A model generated the notes under the pieces. That model was given only the letters and a program-made list of their open reading frames with translations, searched no databases and had not been told where the DNA came from. A DNA stretch of 64,000 bases from SYLG01 sp965226945 (GTDB lineage: Bacteria > Planctomycetota > Planctomycetia > Gemmatales > Gemmataceae): the NCBI GenBank assembly GCA_965226945.1, contig OZ245717.1, positions 4,960,001 to 5,024,000 of the forward strand, in the 5' to 3' direction. Shown here in pieces: positions 60,682-64,000 of the stretch. The stretch's first letter is position 1; each line of letters begins with the position of its first letter. Both the position numbers and the translations under genes were made by a program.

Positions 60682-61365
60682 ATGCTCATCCAAGCGGAAA
60701 GTCTCTCGGGCACCGTTGACGCGGTCAGCGAAGCGATTGCCAATGGAACGCAAATCTCGCCAGGCGAGCGCAAGGCGGTGGCAAGTTGGATCGCGTCGAG
60801 GCAGGGATTGCCGGGGGCCTATGCCGATACCTTTGCCGGATTCGAAACGGAGCGGACGCGCGGCATCCAATTGTTTAGTGGCGAACGCGTCACCTCGGCT
60901 TCGGCCAGGCACATTCTTGGCGAGGAAGCTTGCCGTGTTTTGCGCCAGCTCGACTCGCCTGACTTCGGCGTCAAGCAAGCGCTCAAGCGCGCGACCCAAG
61001 GGCTGTTGCAATGCCTTGAGCGGGCGGCGACGGGGCCGCGCAAGATGAGCATCGGCATCTATTGCTGTGGCAAATGCACCGTGGGGCTCTGGCGCCATCT
61101 CATTGTGGGAGGACTGGATCGACAGGAAGACCGCCTGCAAGATGGCATCCAATCTCTGCGCTCCAAGCGCGATGAGCAGGGCGGCTGGCAGACCTTTCCG
61201 TTCTGGTACACGATCCTCGCGCTCTCGGAAATCGATATCCCCGCGGCCGCCGACGAGATCCGCTACGCTTGCGCCTTGCTCAAACGCACTGTGGCACGCT
61301 CCTCCTCCACGCGATTTGCCAAGCGTCGGCAGATGATCGCCCGGCGCGCCCTTGCGAAAATCTAA
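60682..61365 (+). CDS. Protein of unknown function with cyclase-like C-terminal segment
   Basis: A 227-residue protein. The start is inferred as ATG 60682 (MLIQAESLSGTVDAVSEAI), as the frame before lies in the methyltransferase remnant. The N-terminal part is helical (SPGERKAVASWIASRQG). The middle has IYCCGKCTVGLWRHLIVGG and the C-terminal part has DEQGGWQTFPFWYTILALSEIDIPAAADEIRYAC, which resembles repeats of squalene/terpene cyclase-like folds. I know no assigned family. Role unknown. Confidence 0.6.
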   Translation: MLIQAESLSGTVDAVSEAIANGTQISPGERKAVASWIASRQGLPGAYADTFAGFETERTRGIQLFSGERVTSASARHILGEEACRVLRQLDSPDFGVKQALKRATQGLLQCLERAATGPRKMSIGIYCCGKCTVGLWRHLIVGGLDRQEDRLQDGIQSLRSKRDEQGGWQTFPFWYTILALSEIDIPAAADEIRYACALLKRTVARSSSTRFAKRRQMIARRALAKI

Positions 61366-61603
61366 CTCCGGTTGCGTCCAGCGAAGTCCCGCGTCTTTTG
61401 GTTCAACTCCTTGGTGCCTATCTGCGATCTGGACCTGGCTACGAGATTCTCTCCGGGGAGCTCGCGCACCAGTTGCACAAAAATAAAAAAACAAAAAAAT
61501 ATCTGCCCTGGTGTCGGAAAGCGTGGAGCCGATTCGTCCTTTTCCCAGAAGGCGGGGTAAAGACCCCGTTTTAAGGAATAAAACCTGTTGGGGGTGCCGT
61601 TTC

Positions 61604-61927
61604 ATGGCCAAGTTTCTTCTCATTTTCCGTGGTTCCACCGCACCGCAATCCCGGCCATCGCCCGAGGAAATGCAACAATTGGCGGGCCAGTGGCATGCCT
61701 GGATGCAAAAGTTCAGCGGCGCCATCGTCGGCGGCGATGGCTTGAAGCCAAGTGGCAAGCTGATCAAATCGGGAGTCGTGTCGGATGGGCCCTATGTCGA
61801 GGCGAAGGAGGTCATTGCCAGCTTCAGCATGATTCAAGCCGAGAACCTCGATGCGGCGCTGGCCATCGCGAAGGAATGTCCCGGCGACTATGCGATCGAG
61901 TTGCGCGAGCTGGCCGGGTACGCATGA
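61604..61927 (+). CDS. YCII/DGPF-domain protein
   Basis: A 107-residue protein of the YCII-related (DGPF) family. It contains FLLIFRGSTAPQSRPSPEEMQQLAGQWHAWMQKF and the DGP motif as SDGPYVEAKE, which names this family. Such proteins are thought to be ferredoxin-like fold enzymes or sensors and are often encoded next to ECF42-type sigma factors. The ATG at 61604 follows GGGGTG. Its stop overlaps the sigma factor start by four bases (ATGA). Confidence 0.88.
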   Translation: MAKFLLIFRGSTAPQSRPSPEEMQQLAGQWHAWMQKFSGAIVGGDGLKPSGKLIKSGVVSDGPYVEAKEVIASFSMIQAENLDAALAIAKECPGDYAIELRELAGYA

Positions 61928-63186
61928 GCGACCCTCGCGCCCTCGCCGAGCACTTTTTCCGCCACGAAGCGGGCCGGATCGTCGCGCTTCTGACCCGTTC
62001 CTTCGGCGTGCGCCGGCTTGAACTGGTGGAGGATGTCGTTCAATCGGCCCTCGTGGCGGCTTTGGAAACCTGGTCGCGCAAGGGCGTCCCGGACGACCCG
62101 GCCGGCTGGCTGGTGCGCACCGCACGCAACCTCATGATTGATGCGCTCAGGCGTGAGCGCACGCATGCGCAGGCATTGCCTCATTTGGCGGGCAATTCCG
62201 AGGCTGATTCGTCGCCGATCGACCCTCATTTCCTGGAGGAAATCGGCGACGAAACTCTGCGCCTGCTCTTCGTCTGTTGCCATGAAGAGGTGCCCGCTGA
62301 ATCGCGCGTTGCGATGGCGCTCAAAACGCTTTGCGGTTTCAGCACGGCGGAGATCGCACGCGCCTTGCTCACGACCAATACCAATGTGCAAAAACGGATC
62401 GAGCGGGCGCGCGAGAGGCTGCGCGAACTCAAGGTCGAATTCGACTCGCCGGCCATCGGTCAATTGGACGAGCGACTCGAAGCCGTGCTCACGGTCATCT
62501 ATCTACTGTTTAGCCAGGGGTGTCATGCGACCCATGCGGACGTGCCGATTCGCCGCGACCTTTGCGATGAAGCGCGCCGATTGGCGACCATGGTCGTCCG
62601 TCATCCGGTGGGAGATCGTCCGGCAACCTACGCCCTGCTCGCCCTGATCTGCTTTCATCGGGCGCGGTTCGATGCACGCGTGGCGCTCGACGGCGCCATT
62701 GTTCTGCTGGAAGAGCAAGATCGCGACGCCTGGAAGGGGAGTGATGTGCGCGAAGGGATGGAGTGGCTGGCCCGGGCGGCCTCGGGTGACGAGTTGACGC
62801 GCTACCATGTGGAGGCCGGCATCGCCTGGGAGCATTGCCGCGCACCGACTTTTGCCGAAACCGACTGGCAGCGCATCGCCGGCCTTTACGACCTGCTTGA
62901 ACAGATTGCTCCTTCCGCGCCTGGCGCTCTCAACCGCGCTGTGGCCGAAGCCTACCTGCACGGCCCGCAAGCGGCTCTTGATCGCCTGGCTGCCATTCCC
63001 CCCCAGAACATCCCGGCACACTATCCCGGCTGGCATGCGGTCGTGGGCGAACTTCATTTCCGCCTGGGCGAACACGAAGATGCCGCCCACTCCTGGCGCG
63101 AGGCCCTTCGGCTGACCGCTGCCCGCGCGGAGCGTGAGTTTCTTGAACGTCGGCTGGCGAACTGCTACGTGAAAAAAGGAGAGTAA
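61924..63186 (+). CDS. ECF sigma factor with long C-terminal extension (ECF42-like)
   Basis: A 420-residue RNA polymerase sigma factor of the extracytoplasmic-function group. Sigma region 2 is in ELVEDVVQSALVAALETW and PAGWLVRTARNLMIDALRRE; region 4 is in CGFSTAEIARALLTTNTNVQKRIERARERLREL. The remaining 240 residues are a helical, TPR-like domain (AVLTVIYLLFSQGCHATH, ALNRAVAEAYLHGPQAALDRL, HAVVGELHFRLGEHEDAAHSWREALRL) typical of the ECF42 family, in which the extension replaces an anti-sigma factor. The YCII gene just upstream is the typical partner. Confidence 0.92.
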   Translation: MSDPRALAEHFFRHEAGRIVALLTRSFGVRRLELVEDVVQSALVAALETWSRKGVPDDPAGWLVRTARNLMIDALRRERTHAQALPHLAGNSEADSSPIDPHFLEEIGDETLRLLFVCCHEEVPAESRVAMALKTLCGFSTAEIARALLTTNTNVQKRIERARERLRELKVEFDSPAIGQLDERLEAVLTVIYLLFSQGCHATHADVPIRRDLCDEARRLATMVVRHPVGDRPATYALLALICFHRARFDARVALDGAIVLLEEQDRDAWKGSDVREGMEWLARAASGDELTRYHVEAGIAWEHCRAPTFAETDWQRIAGLYDLLEQIAPSAPGALNRAVAEAYLHGPQAALDRLAAIPPQNIPAHYPGWHAVVGELHFRLGEHEDAAHSWREALRLTAARAEREFLERRLANCYVKKGE

Positions 63187-63410
63187 TTTGCCGGTTCCTC
63201 CCTCTCAAGGAAAGCCATCCAGTCGGCACGGCGATGACCAATAGGGGAGGTTCTCACCCGACTCATCCACCGCTCGGCGCGGCCATGAGGACTCTCTATC
63301 ATGGCCCCTGGGATTCGCCGCGGCGCCGATGAGGTTGGCCCGGATCAATGGTCCCCAAAATCCCTTTTGAAATCGGCCGTTGCTTCAGCTTCGCTCACGG
63401 GAGAAAACGA

Positions 63411-64000
63411 GTGCCTTCGCAAGTCTGGTTCATCACGGGCGCGTCCAAGGGGTTTGGCATGGAATTGACCCGGGCGGCGCTGGCCCTGGGGCATGGCGTC
63501 GTGGCGACGGCGCGCAACCCGAAAACCATCGAGGCGGCCTTTACGCAAAACGACAACTTGCTCACCTTACCGCTGGATGTCACCAACGAGCAGCAGGCCA
63601 AGGAGGCGGTGGCCTGGGCCTTGAAACGGTTCGGCCAAATCGATGTGCTTATCAACAATGCCGGTCGGGGCTTGATCGGCGCCGTGGAAGAAGTCTCCGC
63701 GCAGGAAGTACGCGACGTGTTCGCGGTCAATGTGGAAGGCACGCTGAATGTTTCGCGTGCGGTGCTTCCTTCGATGCGCGCACGCAAATCGGGGCGCATT
63801 CTCAATCTCAGCTCGGTGGGCGGTTTCGTCTCCTGGCCGGGCTGGGGGATCTACTGCGCCACGAAATTCATGGTGGAGGGTTTTAGCGAAGCAATGCATG
63901 CGGAACTAAAACCGTTGGGCATCCATGTGACGATCGTCGAACCTGGGCCCTTCCGCACCGATTTTCTTGACGAGTCGTCGCTCGTGCGCTCGCGCAATGT
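63411..64000 (+). CDS. Short-chain dehydrogenase/reductase, 3' end beyond window
   Basis: The first 196 residues of a classical SDR oxidoreductase. It starts at GTG 63411, eight bases after GGGAG. The cofactor motif is TGASKGFG (TGxxxGxG), NNAG follows at INNAGRG, the catalytic Ser is in LNLSSVGGF, and Tyr-x3-Lys is YCATKFMVEG, followed by the proline-rich EPGPFRTDF. The gene runs off the right edge. The substrate is unknown. It follows the sigma factor by 224 bases. Confidence 0.92.
   Translation, partial: MPSQVWFITGASKGFGMELTRAALALGHGVVATARNPKTIEAAFTQNDNLLTLPLDVTNEQQAKEAVAWALKRFGQIDVLINNAGRGLIGAVEEVSAQEVRDVFAVNVEGTLNVSRAVLPSMRARKSGRILNLSSVGGFVSWPGWGIYCATKFMVEGFSEAMHAELKPLGIHVTIVEPGPFRTDFLDESSLVRSRN

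Noticed and set aside
61588..61923. N-terminal extension of the sigma factor frame
   Set aside because: It overlaps the YCII gene in another frame; the ATG at 61924 gives the normal sigma N-terminus and a typical ATGA overlap.
1..64000. CRISPR array, rRNA, riboswitch
   Set aside because: None was seen on reading the window.

Overview
The window reads as a chromosome segment from a planctomycete-like bacterium (inference from gene content, about 60% G+C coding sequence and frequent ATG/GTG starts with short Shine-Dalgarno sites; no rRNA is present to confirm it). Pointers are the serA plus class V aminotransferase pair, a MoxR ATPase/VWA pair with a phytanoyl-CoA dioxygenase, a ribbon-helix-helix zinc protein, an ECF sigma factor with a long C-terminal extension next to a YCII protein, LpxL-like acyltransferase (hence a diderm envelope), and many secreted proteins of unknown function.

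Layout. 1-8.7 kb: central metabolism, with serA and an aminotransferase (minus), a eukaryote-type glucosamine-6-phosphate N-acetyltransferase divergent from glmS, a gamma-carbonic-anhydrase-like protein, a DUF4392 protein overlapping an RluA-type pseudouridine synthase, and an HpcH/HpaI aldolase. 8.9-16.9 kb: secreted proteins, a HAD phosphatase, a long coiled-coil protein, a zinc/RHH protein and a LarA-type racemase. 16.9-21 kb: a two-gene operon of a winged-helix-like protein and a 1125-residue double P-loop ATPase of HerA type. 21.6-30.1 kb: a YkgJ cysteine-cluster protein, a YbjN protein and an operon of MoxR ATPase, VWA protein, PhyH oxygenase and DUF4139 protein, preceded by an FHA protein. 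30.2-46.6 kb: hydrolase, DegP-type protease, metallophosphoesterase, HdeD protein, LpxL-like acyltransferase, ISC-type ferredoxin, Tat-exported amidase, ADP-ribosylglycohydrolase, an LRR protein, a formylglycine-generating-enzyme-like protein with both catalytic cysteines and a GH32 fructanase.

A tRNA-Pro(CGG) at 46.85 kb marks a change of character. From there to about 61 kb the sequence is accessory: small orphan genes, AT-rich spacers, decayed genes and a nested insertion. A serine hydrolase gene (minus, 57067 to 51739) is split by an IS3-family element (IS-A, 53312-56850), which is itself split by a second IS3-like element (IS-B, 54555-56371). Removing IS-B with one CCTT repeat restores the IS-A transposase frame, and removing IS-A with one GGATC repeat restores the hydrolase frame, so the order of events can be read directly. 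IS-B encodes a transposase with a DnaG-like CHC2 zinc finger fused to its C-terminus. Two further pseudogenes (AraC-type cupin, SAM methyltransferase) lie at 59.8-60.6 kb.

The last 3 kb hold an orphan protein, a YCII/ECF42-like sigma pair with overlapping stop and start, and a short-chain dehydrogenase that runs off the end. The strongest candidates for something new are the zinc-finger transposase, the double P-loop ATPase operon, and the eukaryote-type GNA1 beside glmS.
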